In this document: positions 47,206 to 56,825 of the stretch, piece after piece | Layout of the letters: every line of letters starts with the position of its first letter | Position numbering within the stretch: the stretch's first letter is position 1 | Source of the DNA: Pyrenopolyporus hunteri | Lineage: Eukaryota > Ascomycota > Sordariomycetes > Xylariales > Hypoxylaceae | Assembly: GCA_902806595.1 (NCBI GenBank) | Contig: CADCXC010000005.1 | Coordinates: 1,736,001-1,800,000 of the forward strand | Direction: 5' to 3' | DNA: 64,000 nucleotides | Translations under genes and position numbers: made by a program | Notes under the pieces: generated by a model | Seen by the model: the letters and a program-made list of their open reading frames with translations, nothing else | The model's database searches: none | What the model was told of the DNA's origin: nothing

Positions 47206-48897
47206 ATGCATTTTCCATCAGCCGTCGCTCAGTTAGGTCTCCTAACTCAGAACCCGCTGCGGTCAAATGACCCCCTTTCTTCAACACCCACCGCTAATCT
47301 AAGCGACTACGGCTCTTTCTCCGGGGTGAAAATAACTGAAACGCTTTCCGGGAATCCACTTCCAACACCTGTAGATGCATGGCTCGGCATCGATTATGCT
47401 CTACAACCAGTTGGTCATAGGCGCTTTCGGCCGATAGAGGGCCGCCCGTTAGCGTTCGATGGGGTCAAATCGGCGACAAATTACGGGAGTGTCTGCGTAC
47501 AAGACCCGGCATCTACTACAGGCCAAGAGCAGGATGGGGCGTGCCTCAACTTCAATGTCTTCCGAACCTCTGGCGTATCGCTAGATGAGAAACTCCCTAC
47601 ACTGGTTTGGATTCACGGGGGCAGCTTTGTCCTCGGTTCGGGCAGGAGTTTTGATGGGGCATCATTCATTTCTTCGTCCAGGCTACCTATCGCCGTCGTT
47701 ACATTCAACTACCGGCTCAACTCGCTAGGATTTCTTCCGAGCAAGCTCTTCAAAGAGGAGGGGCTCCTCAATCTCGGGTTACGAGATCAGCATTTCATGC
47801 TTGAGTTTCTCCGGGACCACCTCGAATCGTTCGGAGGAGATCCCAAACAGATTACTCTGGGAGGACGATCCGCTGGAGCACATTCTACCGGTATTCACTA
47901 CTTCCACAATTACGGAGAGGACGAGGGCAAGCCATTATTCGCGCGAGCGATCTTTCAATCCGGTTCAGTGACAGCGCGTGCTTTTCCCGATTCAGACTTC
48001 CCTCAGTATAGGAATGATTTCGAACGGTATATGCGATACCTCGATTGTCCTATCGGAGGGGATAATGCACTGGCACTAGACTGCCTCCGGGGCGCGCCGA
48101 TTAACAAGATCCAATACATTAGCGCAAAGATATACGCGGAGGCCGAACAGACCCTGAGCTGGCCATTTCAACCAACTTTAGGAGGGCCTCTATTGGAAAG
48201 ACCAGGATCAAGATCTGGTATCGAGGGAACTTTCCACCATCTCCCCGCGATCACCTCCTATGTGACCGACGAGGGGAAATTTTACACACCGGCCATTCAC
48301 CAGACCAACGACGATTTCCTCACGTTTGTTCACGATATGAGCCCCTATTTGAACTACACGGACATCGCATTGATCAACGAGCTCTATCCCGACCCCACGC
48401 GACACCCCGATTCCCCCTGGGCAAACTCGCCTAATAGCACTCAATACAACCGGCTCTCGGCCGCCTGGTCCGACATGGCATATATCTGCCCCAGCCGGGA
48501 AACCGCCTTCCGGACCTCAACCGCCGGCGTCCCCACATGGAGACTACACTTCAACACGCCGAACCACCCGCTAGAGTACCAAGCATGGCGTGGGATCCCC
48601 CACACGTCCGATTCGGCCTACGCCTACGACTCGCCAGGGGTAGCCTTCCCACCGACCGCCCATATCTACCACGCCTATCTAGCGAGCTTCGTGGCGACAG
48701 GGAATCCGAACGGCGCCCGGCTGGAGGGTACACCCGAGTGGCCGCAATACCAGACACTCGAGGCTTGCCGTGAGGACAGACCAAAACAACTTATCATTAA
48801 CCCTGGGACCTTTACTATGATTGAAGAAGATTCCGTTAGGATCCCCCAGTGCGAATTCTGGAACGACCCGGAGCGAGCCGGGCGGTTGAATAAATAA
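47206..48897 (+). CDS. Type-B carboxylesterase/lipase
   Basis: Alpha/beta-hydrolase of the carboxylesterase type-B family, about 563 residues from the first in-frame ATG. The oxyanion-hole motif is WIHGGSFVLGSG. The nucleophile elbow GRSAG has Ser222, within GGDPKQITLGGRSAGAHS. A conserved Cys in the early block (YGSVCVQDP) and a later CLRGAP fit the family. The likely acid is in SYVTDEGKF and the histidine in HTSDSAY near the C-terminus. The N-terminus is unsettled: the frame is open upstream to 47137 without an ATG, no signal peptide is visible, and an upstream exon from an ATG near 47114 is possible. Relatives cleave esters of phenolic or fatty acids. It would suit release of a phenol for the upstream cluster, but this is conjecture. 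Confidence 0.82.
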   Translation: MHFPSAVAQLGLLTQNPLRSNDPLSSTPTANLSDYGSFSGVKITETLSGNPLPTPVDAWLGIDYALQPVGHRRFRPIEGRPLAFDGVKSATNYGSVCVQDPASTTGQEQDGACLNFNVFRTSGVSLDEKLPTLVWIHGGSFVLGSGRSFDGASFISSSRLPIAVVTFNYRLNSLGFLPSKLFKEEGLLNLGLRDQHFMLEFLRDHLESFGGDPKQITLGGRSAGAHSTGIHYFHNYGEDEGKPLFARAIFQSGSVTARAFPDSDFPQYRNDFERYMRYLDCPIGGDNALALDCLRGAPINKIQYISAKIYAEAEQTLSWPFQPTLGGPLLERPGSRSGIEGTFHHLPAITSYVTDEGKFYTPAIHQTNDDFLTFVHDMSPYLNYTDIALINELYPDPTRHPDSPWANSPNSTQYNRLSAAWSDMAYICPSRETAFRTSTAGVPTWRLHFNTPNHPLEYQAWRGIPHTSDSAYAYDSPGVAFPPTAHIYHAYLASFVATGNPNGARLEGTPEWPQYQTLEACREDRPKQLIINPGTFTMIEEDSVRIPQCEFWNDPERAGRLNK

Positions 48898-49167
48898 GCT
48901 GTAAACATTTATTAACTATAAACACTACGTAAACAGTTAAACAATTAAACAATTACCTTAACAATGCTAATGCTTAGAGTGGGTGCTTGCAATGAGTACC
49001 ACTCTTCTGGCATAGACGAAGCCGTACGCCAGTCCAATCCTATGTCAACCATAAACCTAGGTACGTTAGCTTGATCGCTTATTTTCCCTCTGGAAATACC
49101 TTCTTTATCCTCCTCTTATACCTTCGCTTTGTACCTATCTTAACGTTGGGGACAAGGCGTTTTGGAA
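48898..49167. other. Convergent 3' intergenic region
   Basis: Short A/T-rich 3' flank between the esterase and the oppositely oriented zinc-cluster-like gene. Nothing else is seen. Confidence 0.4.
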
Positions 49168-49977
49168 TCACCAGGTCTCTCCAAGATCACCAATGTGCTC
49201 TTGAACGTGCTCCTCCCTTGCTTGGTATCTTCGGTGTAAGCGGAGGTATTGCAGCGTGCTCTCGCTGATATGGCCTGGCGTGCTCTCCGGTGGCAAGAAC
49301 GCGCGACGAGTAGTGGTGCTCCGCGCCGGGGTGCTCGCATTATTCTGCCTCTCCGCGGGGCCATTGGGTCTAGGGCGATGGCTCCTGTTCCTCCAGATGG
49401 GCAGCACATTTCTCCAGTTGATGGATCTCCAGTTCAGTGGTCGCTCGCCTACCGGGAGGTCAGCACCATTAAATGGAGGGAGAGCCATCCCGTTGCGCTG
49501 ATATTCGTATAAGTACATGCCGTTCGTATACTTCTCCTGGCCCATAAAATGCTCTCGAAGAATCTCTTCCATTTCTTCGCCGCTAAGATACTCGCCCACG
49601 GTAATAAAATTTGGATCCTTCCATGGTAGCCCCCGATAAGGAACTTGCTTGCTAAGTGGGCATAAACGGATACAGTATTTCGCGCCGGATCTTCTGCAAC
49701 CGGCGCATCTAGTCTCGCCCTCAAGTCCAAAATAGTTGAGTGTGCACCTGAGCCCCTTCTCGATACACCGTAGACAAGATCCACCGTCTTCCGATAAAAT
49801 TCTTCCAGTGACGGCGTCTCGAGGGGGCTCTTTCTCTTCGGGTTTGCCTGGTTTGTTCTCGGTCACTGCCGCCGCTTCACGTGGTAGATTGCTGGTACCT
49901 GAGGGAGCAGCTTGAGTATGGGTAGATCCATTGGCTGCGGCGGGCCCGGAAGTCTCCTGGAACTGAGTTGAAGGCAT
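49168..49977 (-). CDS. Hypothetical protein with a zinc-cluster-like Cys motif
   Basis: Single-exon protein of 269 residues that I do not recognise by name. Residues ~68-100 carry six ordered cysteines: CLRCIEKGLRC, a 13-residue loop, then CAGCRRSGAKYC. The spacing CX2CX6C..CX2CX6C is that of the Zn2Cys6 cluster, but the middle loop is longer than usual and there is no fungal_trans region afterwards. The N-terminal ~60 residues are low-complexity and charged. The rest includes a motif-like VGEYLSGEEMEEILREHFM and an Arg/Pro-rich tail with a helical end. It may bind DNA or be a member of a lineage-expanded family of unknown role. An earlier non-ATG codon extends the frame; the ATG at 49977 was chosen. 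Confidence 0.6.
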   Translation of the reverse strand: MPSTQFQETSGPAAANGSTHTQAAPSGTSNLPREAAAVTENKPGKPEEKEPPRDAVTGRILSEDGGSCLRCIEKGLRCTLNYFGLEGETRCAGCRRSGAKYCIRLCPLSKQVPYRGLPWKDPNFITVGEYLSGEEMEEILREHFMGQEKYTNGMYLYEYQRNGMALPPFNGADLPVGERPLNWRSINWRNVLPIWRNRSHRPRPNGPAERQNNASTPARSTTTRRAFLPPESTPGHISESTLQYLRLHRRYQAREEHVQEHIGDLGETW

Positions 49978-50478
49978 ATTGTATTGTAGATGTATGGATG
50001 AAAAGATGTTGAAAGAAGCTGTTGTCTGGTCAAAAAAATTCCTGGTCACCACCGGGGATTACCTCGCTTTTATAAATATGAAGCCTGAAAGCGTTAATAA
50101 CGAAACAATAGGAAACAAAGTCTTTGTCCGTATATAGTTGCTCATCTCGCGAGTCGTTCGAGTAACAAAGAGATTTCAGGGAACATAGCGAAAGAAAGTT
50201 GAAAGGGATTATGAGCATATTTCTCTAGCCTAGTGATTTGTCTCGGCCTTCGCTGTCTTAAATCTAAGTCATGTTACTACACGACTTAAAGATCTCATTA
50301 TCTAGACAATTCGACCTCGAGCACCCTCTTATTCTTATATATTTCAGCAAACGCTTACCCACTAGGGAGTTATACACTTATAACTCCTATTATCAATGAC
50401 ATTTTGTTCGCTCGCCCAAACCCACATATACCTAGAGGATGGGCTGCTATAGTCGATTGAGATGCTCCGTTTCCCGTT
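49978..50478. other. Intergenic region
   Basis: A 500-bp spacer between two minus-strand genes: promoter of the zinc-cluster-like gene and 3' flank of the kinase. No further feature is seen. Confidence 0.4.
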
Positions 50479-52332
50479 CTAATTGTTTTTGAATCTCTTA
50501 ATCGACACCTGCTTTAGGCCAGCGAAATATGGTGATTCCTCGGAGTTGCCTTGAGCCATATCCATTGAATTCCTCTTTCTTGACTTGGTTGATGAATTAA
50601 AAGGACGAGGAGCGCTATCTTGATGCTTCTCACGAGCGGCGTTGTTTTTCTCTAAATCGGGGAGTTCTTGTACTGGCGGCGTGATTATATGGGTTGGCTT
50701 CCATGTTCCGACGGTTTCTCTCATGAGAAATTTGAATTGCCGCTTGTCTGGCTGTGACAGAAACCATGGGTGAAGTTTCGCCTCCGATGCTGTTGACCTA
50801 TGCTCGGATTTGAACTTGAGACAAGACCTAATGAATCTTTGGCAGCCATTACTGGTTTCCTGTTCTGATGAATCCCCAAAGACGCTGTCGAGCCACTCAT
50901 CTATCAGTTCTTGGTTTTGTTTTATAAGGCTATTTGGGATGGCATTTTCAGCCGATGCCAGAAGAAACATCATAATCATGCCTAGAGACCAAATATCAAC
51001 AGATAGGCCGTGTGTTTCGCCGTACTCCACTTCCCTAGGCAATGGTTAACATATTCTCTCCGCACTGGACGAAGACGACTCACGGTGCCATGTAGTGGTC
51101 AGTACCAACTCGGCTAGCCATGCGGCCTGACGCTGTAGATCTTGCAAAGCCTAAGTCGCCAACGATCACTCGGCTGGTAAGATCAGGACCTGTCGCAAAC
51201 AGTACGTTTTCGGGCTTTAAATCGCGATGGGCAATCCCTCCCTTATGCTACCAAGTACTGTTAGTAGGTAATTACATTTCAGGCGATATCTCAAACGAGT
51301 TCAGGCTTGTCAGAGTAATGGTTACTAGAATTAGTGCTTGGAGAGTCGAGACAACGAGGAAAGTGGCTATTACACACAAGATATCGAATAGCGTTCAAGA
51401 CCTGCCGGATGATGAATTTGCAGTCTTGCTCTTTGAAAACTCCTCGAGCTAGGCGCATAGAGAAAAGATCACCACCAGTTGCGAGCTCAGTAAATGTGTA
51501 TATAGTGTGTTTCGAGCGAAATGCGTATTCGAATATGGGCAGGTTAGGCTTGTACTCTCCTTAGCGATTTACTATCAGACGTAGGTAGGGTGTAAGAAAA
51601 CACCTACATGTCTCAGCTTCCCAAGTATATCGGTCTCGTGTATAATGCGCCGAATGAGTTCACCCGAAGGTTTGAGTCGACGAAGACGGCCAAGATCATG
51701 GATTTTGCAAGCAAGCTGTCTCCCAGTATTCACATTGACGGCAAGATGGACCGATGCAAAAGAACCACGACCCAGAGCCCGTTCAGTAACCATATATCGA
51801 TGTCTGAAAAGCTGAAATATATAATCAATCCAGTCCAGATTCTAATTACGTTTAGATTAGACTTACATCTAATTCTCTGAGTTGAATAGAGCTCAATGGG
51901 GATTCCAGCTTGGAATGGTAGAGGGAGATGCGAAATTTCCAGTAAGGTTTAACAACGATTGAAACATCCCGACTAATATAAAATCCCGGTGTCGTTCCCC
52001 TCTCTTTGTTACCAATGCAGCGCTCGTCAACGAATGTGCCTTCCAGAGATTGACAATCTCGGACGTATATCAGCGGGGGTTGGTTCTGAACATCATTAAG
52101 ATCGTAGATTACTGAATAAATCACAAAATGTTTTCTCGAGACATAGGGGTGATTTATGTATATATTGCTTCCGAGTGGTTAGTACAGGCGGCGAAAGTGC
52201 AATAGAAGGGGTTTTGTCATACCTCTCATGATGATCCCGCCCAACAGCTACAGTCTGTCCCGGAAACAAGAGGAGATCCATGGATGATTTCGAATCATGG
52301 CGGATAGATTTTCCATCTAGCGACTTATTCAT
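50479..52332 (-). CDS. FHA-domain protein kinase, Rad53/Chk2/Mek1-like
   Basis: Serine/threonine kinase with an N-terminal forkhead-associated (phosphothreonine-binding) domain, the architecture of Chk2, Rad53 and meiotic Mek1. Six exons keep frame: 52332-52223, 52167-51867, 51811-51608, 51548-51378, 51247-51084 and 51034-50479, giving 501 residues. The FHA part reads FPGQTVAVGRDHH, then INHPYVSRKHFVIYSVI and SLEGTFVDE; the usual Asn-Gly of the last block is Glu-Gly here. The kinase part has ALGRGSFASV, ACKI (ATP lysine), HRDLKPEN, GDLGFA (DLG in place of DFG) and MAPE. The C-terminal tail is basic (KRFKNN). All catalytic residues are present, so it is probably active. It is shorter than Rad53 and has only one FHA domain. 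It could be a Mek1 relative or a lineage-specific paralogue. Confidence 0.85.
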
Positions 52333-53431
52333 ACGGAAGCCTTCTAGAGATAATAGGGTGTATCAGACGCTAGATCAAGAGGTGACGAGCCATATCTACC
52401 ACTTAGGTGGGTAGGATAGAATGAGTAGGTACTGAAGCCATACCGGGAGGTTTGCACCCCTCCGAAGGGCCTTCTGTAACCCAACAAGATATTCGTGCGA
52501 TAGGGTTAACCATAGTGAAGCTACCTGCCGGTGTGGAAGTAATACCTAGTAATAGTAATAGTAATAGGACGGTTCATTAGAGAAACACGGCTAGAATTAT
52601 AACGGGTGGGCATTTAACAGTGCTCGGAAGTTAGGATTAAAGGTTGAAAGGTAAATCGTGATGATATTTTTCTACATGAAGTAACGCAAATCCGAAAGTC
52701 ATTGGAATGGAAGCTACAAGATTGTGCACAGAACGCCATTGCCCCAAGGTTATTAGACGCAAGGAAGGAAGCTGGTACGTTGGATACAGGTAGGTGCCTC
52801 GAATAGTGAGGCTCATTTTATATTCTGAGTAGGCGCACCCCCTTGTGTTGGAAAGACCGAGCTTGTTGCCAAAGCTGTTATGAAGCTATTGCTGGATTGG
52901 GTGCAGGTTCGTATGTGGCTCGGAAGTACCTACGTAGGGGTACCTAGGTAGGTACCTACATGTACGTGCATATTCCAGAAAGCACAGACCCACGGCACCC
53001 GACCACAAACGAGAAACTCTGATGCCCCGTTTTATTTGCACCCGAGGAAAAGCCGGTCACAAGCCCTAACATAATTTCCGACATACTTCATCAATTCGTC
53101 CTGCTCTAAAACTTCCTTTCCTCCTCACAAGCTTCATCAACAAAGCAACTCATCGACAGCAACCTGTAAGTGCCTCCCAATACCCCAGGAACTCAGCGCC
53201 TTATGTCGCAAGACAATTACCACATGCATTGATCAATTACTGTTCCTTGACATCTCTCGAGCGCTCTACATAAGTATCGCTCTCGGGTGGTCGATTGGCA
53301 AAAGTTCCCCGCGCTCGCCACTTCTAACCTCCCCCCTCCCACCTCCCACTTCCTACCACCACCCCTCACTACTACAATATGCAAAAGGATTACTCAAATA
53401 CTAAAGACACCGAATAGTCGTAGTCGCCACG
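52333..53431. other. Intergenic region and probable 5' leader of RPL41
   Basis: The stretch lies between divergent genes. It contains an AGTAAT microsatellite at about 52548-52566, a palindromic GTACCTAGGTAGGTACCTA run near 52940-52959, and pyrimidine-rich DNA before RPL41. A 5'-leader intron is likely: GTAAGT at 53166 and an AAT-AG acceptor ending at 53417, just before the start codon. Confidence 0.4.
52927..52965. repeat. Palindromic GTACCTAGGTAGGTACC motif cluster
   Basis: Overlapping TACCTAGGTA and TAGGTACCTA palindromes, flanked by TACCTACGTA and ACATGTACGT. It belongs to the dispersed intergenic family. Confidence 0.7.
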
Positions 53432-53572
53432 ATGAGAGCCAAGTGGAGAAAGAAGAGAGTTCGCCGCCTCAAGCGTAAGAGGAGAAAGATGAGGGCCCGC
53501 AGGTATGTTGTCGCACTTCCATCGAGTACCGTGTTGATTTGGTATTAATTGGCTTTCCGTAACAGCAAGTAA
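53432..53572 (+). CDS. RPL41: 60S ribosomal protein eL41, split tiny gene
   Basis: The smallest ribosomal protein, 25 residues, nearly all Arg and Lys; a bridge component between ribosomal subunits. Exon 1 is 53432-53502 (MRAKWRKKRVRRLKRKRR, then KMRAR and the first two bases of a Ser codon). The intron 53503-53565 runs GTATGT..CAG with a TTAAT/TAACAG 3' end. The last exon is only 7 nt (53566-53572), giving Ser-Lys-stop. The joined product matches eL41 along its whole length, with Val at position 10 where other fungi vary. The preceding leader is pyrimidine-rich, as for ribosomal-protein genes, and probably has its own intron. It is easily missed because of its size. Confidence 0.95.
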
Positions 53573-54519
53573 ACACATCTACCCTACTCGATCTCGGCAC
53601 CTCTCCGCCAAAACAGCCGGCGTCATGACAATCACGATACGGAATCAACACATCTGCCTTCAGCACACGGAGCAGCTATCATGACTACCTATTCCACGAC
53701 TCAAGGCGATGCCCACGTGACATCAAGGAAAACGTCATAGGAAGGGCTGAAGATGCGGGTGTTTCGCACAATGACGGCGGTGAATTAGGCAGGAGAATAG
53801 CTGGTCAAGCACTATCGAGTGGATCAACAGCTGTGTTTCACAGTTATCACGCATCGCGGACGAGACGCGGAATTGCAGAAAGGTTCATCATAGCAGAAGA
53901 AATAGGATTCAGTTGCTAGTCAAAGTATTTGCAATGTGTTGATCCGACCTAACTTGCCAACTGCGTAAGGGTTCTATTCGTAAATGCTTCTTGAGGATAT
54001 GCGACGTCCCGTGCAGTTCGGGTTTCGATGACGTCGATATTCTAGTAACCCCTCTCTACATTTTGAAAGTATTAGCCTTCTCTTTCTCTCCTAGTACCCA
54101 CGGCTATATACGATGATTTGAATTTCCAGGTATACAACTAGTCATTTAAGACGAAGGACCGAATGTTGCCTGGACACTCTAGGCAGATAAGATCACAAGA
54201 TTTGAATGCATTGTCGATTCCAAACCGGGTTGCTATTACAAGAGGTAGTAGGTATGGTGTTGTTTCAAGAAACGTTGACGCTTCTGTTTGCGGGTGGTAT
54301 GCAAGCGCAGATATATGTACTTTTGTACCGTGGGGTCTCTTCACCGCCTGCCTAATCCCTTATCCATTCATCGGCAATATTCTCTTTTCTTTCCTTTTAC
54401 TTTTTTATTTTTTTTTATCTTCCCTGCAATCAGATTTTCGCGTCCACGCAGGAAGACTTACACCAACCCAAAGGGTTCGGTATTTTTTTTTTTACGTAGC
54501 TCATTGAGCGCAATTGACC
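53573..54519. other. Intergenic region between RPL41 and RPA49
   Basis: 3' flank of RPL41 and promoter of RPA49. Strong T-runs lie at 54380-54420 and 54481-54493, just before the RPA49 start. No gene is supported. Confidence 0.45.
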
Positions 54520-55982
54520 ATGGCGGAGCACAAGGAGAAGAAGAGAAAGCGCAGCGAAGATGCTGGCCCTCGGCCAAAGAAGAAGGTTGCTATTCAAACT
54601 CCCTCTCAACCAACCCAATCCAACATCGTCAAAGTTTCTTCGATTCAGACTGCAAAGAGTTGCCCTCCTGTGATAGGTACGATGCGGCCCAACAGTTTAT
54701 ATCCTTCCGTAATTAACCCCATGCTACAGCGACATCGCCCGGTCTCTGCATTCCAAATTCGGTCAAATTCCAGGCTTATACAACGCCCCAGCCTTCGGGT
54801 TCCAGACGAAGCAAGAAGACCGATACACACACTCCTAGCCTCCTCCTACACTCATCATCGCATAATAAACTTGACTATATAGCAAAGGAAGATGGACCGG
54901 GTGGTCGAGAGTCGCATCTCAAGCATTATATCGGGGTCTTCGACCCCAAGACGGGTCAGCTGACGGTAGTAGAAGCTAAGAAGATGGCTGTCCGGGGCAC
55001 GGTTCGAGCACAGAAACCCACTGAAGAAGACACAGCGGAGAGGCAGGTCTCCAAGGTACATAGTCCATATTCACTCTCTGTGGCTAAGAGATATCTAACT
55101 GTCATATAGACGATGATGGAACTCCGAAACAACCTTGGCGAAGCATTTGGAACTAAGAAGGCTAAAAAGGCCCTCGCTGCAATTACCGAGAATGCCATTG
55201 CGCCAGAGAAAGCTATTGCCGACGCAGGAGGAAACCCACAGAAGCTCAGCACGTCCTCCCTGGCGCTGATGGAATCTATCAACGAGGTTACCAAGGGAAT
55301 GGCATCTAAAGAAGACCTCCAGGCTGCCGCTGACGCAGCAAAACCAGTACCACCTGGCAACTTTGATGCTCAAGAGGTTCAGGATGTATACACGCCTGAG
55401 GAGCTGATTGGAGGCGAAATACTAAATGCCATACCAATCAGAGACTGGCAAGAGCAGCTTAAGAAGAACGAAAACAAGTCGATACCGAACAAGTTCATCG
55501 CAAATCGATTCAAACCTGTCGGGGAAGGGCCGAATCCAGTACACAGGCTCCGAACTCTTCGGTATTTAGACTTCCTTATCAAGTTTGTCAAGAGCACCAA
55601 ACCAGGAAAGGAGAGGGGCACAAAGCGGATTCCGCCGAAAGATAAGCTAAAGGATATTTTGACGCCAGCGCCGGAGCCCGTCATCGAGAATATTAGGCGA
55701 AAGTTTTCATCTAATGGAGAGATGAGAAAATTCCATACTGACCTAGTCTACACCTACTGCTGCGCTCTCGCGGCGATACTATCGAATTACAGCTTCGATA
55801 CGAGCTTCATTAGATTTGACCTAGGCCTGGACGAGAAACAATTCGCTCAGTATTTCCGCGAGATTGGTGGTCGGATCAAAACTGCAAAGGGTGCAGAGAA
55901 GGGCACGCATGTACAGGTGGCGCAGTTGGCTCTACCGCTAGAATTTCCCAAAGTCAGATATCAACGTCCACGAGGGCGTTAA
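54520..55982 (+). CDS. RPA49: RNA polymerase I subunit A49
   Basis: RNA polymerase I-specific subunit A49, which with A34.5 forms the TFIIF-like heterodimer and, through its C-terminal tandem winged helices, the TFIIE-like module. It acts in the nucleolus in rRNA synthesis. Three exons: 54520-54676, 54730-55055 and 55110-55982, giving 451 residues. The basic N-terminus (KEKKRKR, RPKKK) suits nucleolar targeting. The dimerisation region contains LKHYIGVFDPKTGQLTVVEAKKMAVRG. The linker and winged-helix region holds YTPEELIGGEILNAIPIRDWQ, RLRTLRYLDFLIKFVKS and FIRFDLGLDEKQFAQYFREIGG. The length fits fungal A49. The start was taken at the first ATG in a good context (ccATGG) six bases after an in-frame TTG. 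Confidence 0.93.
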
Positions 55983-56825
55983 TCTATCGCTGAGTGATAG
56001 ATACGGACGCATCAAATCATCCCACGGCGGCTTAATTACCTAGATACATACCCGTGGAAATAGGAGCCGGCCGACCGGTTGCTAATGATATCTTCCACCT
56101 CAACTATATAGTGTTCTTGCAGTTGCGCCCTGGTCCAGCGAGTTAATCGATGAGTTGATTTACCAATCAGTCAATCGTAATGGGTCCTCATTCCGCGCGC
56201 AAGGTCCCAAGCCTTCGGACCAAGAATTATAAATTCCATTAGACAATTCTCTAATCTTTCCAGTTGCAGGGAAGCCCGGTCCGCCGCTGTACCGCTGAAC
56301 CGCGTAACCGGAGCCGGACCTTGCCTACCTACCTACATTCGGAGCGTATAGCAAAACTAGACAGTTCCTGATCAACAACTGATATAACATCTATGGTAAA
56401 GATCATATTACCCTAGAACTATGCCAAGTATTAGCTAATTTCAATAAAAAAGCGCAATCAAGTATTGAGCGACGTTCACAGCAACAGGAAATGCTCGCAC
56501 AATCGACCTCCAGAATGGCGCAATAGATAAGGTCACAGCAACCAGTGTCCGCCCGTCCGCATGACGTGATCGCAAAAGTAACCGTCTATTACAACGTCGG
56601 TATCCGCTAACAAGAGCCGAGCTGCCTTAGCTATATTGCTATAAAATGCCTGGCTAGGTCAAGAGAAATTGGATTGGACTACTATTGTGTGTAGGTAGAT
56701 ACTAATGCGGACTTCCACAGCGGTCGGTAATATACCTATTACTATAAATTGCTTGGCTACCTGTCTTTTGCTTGATTCTCATTCGCACACTCTGGTTTTC
56801 CGTGGCCAGGGCTAATATAGGAGCA
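55983..56825. other. Intergenic region
   Basis: 840 bp between co-oriented genes. No gene or strong repeat is visible; a TACCTACCTACA run lies near 56324. Confidence 0.4.
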
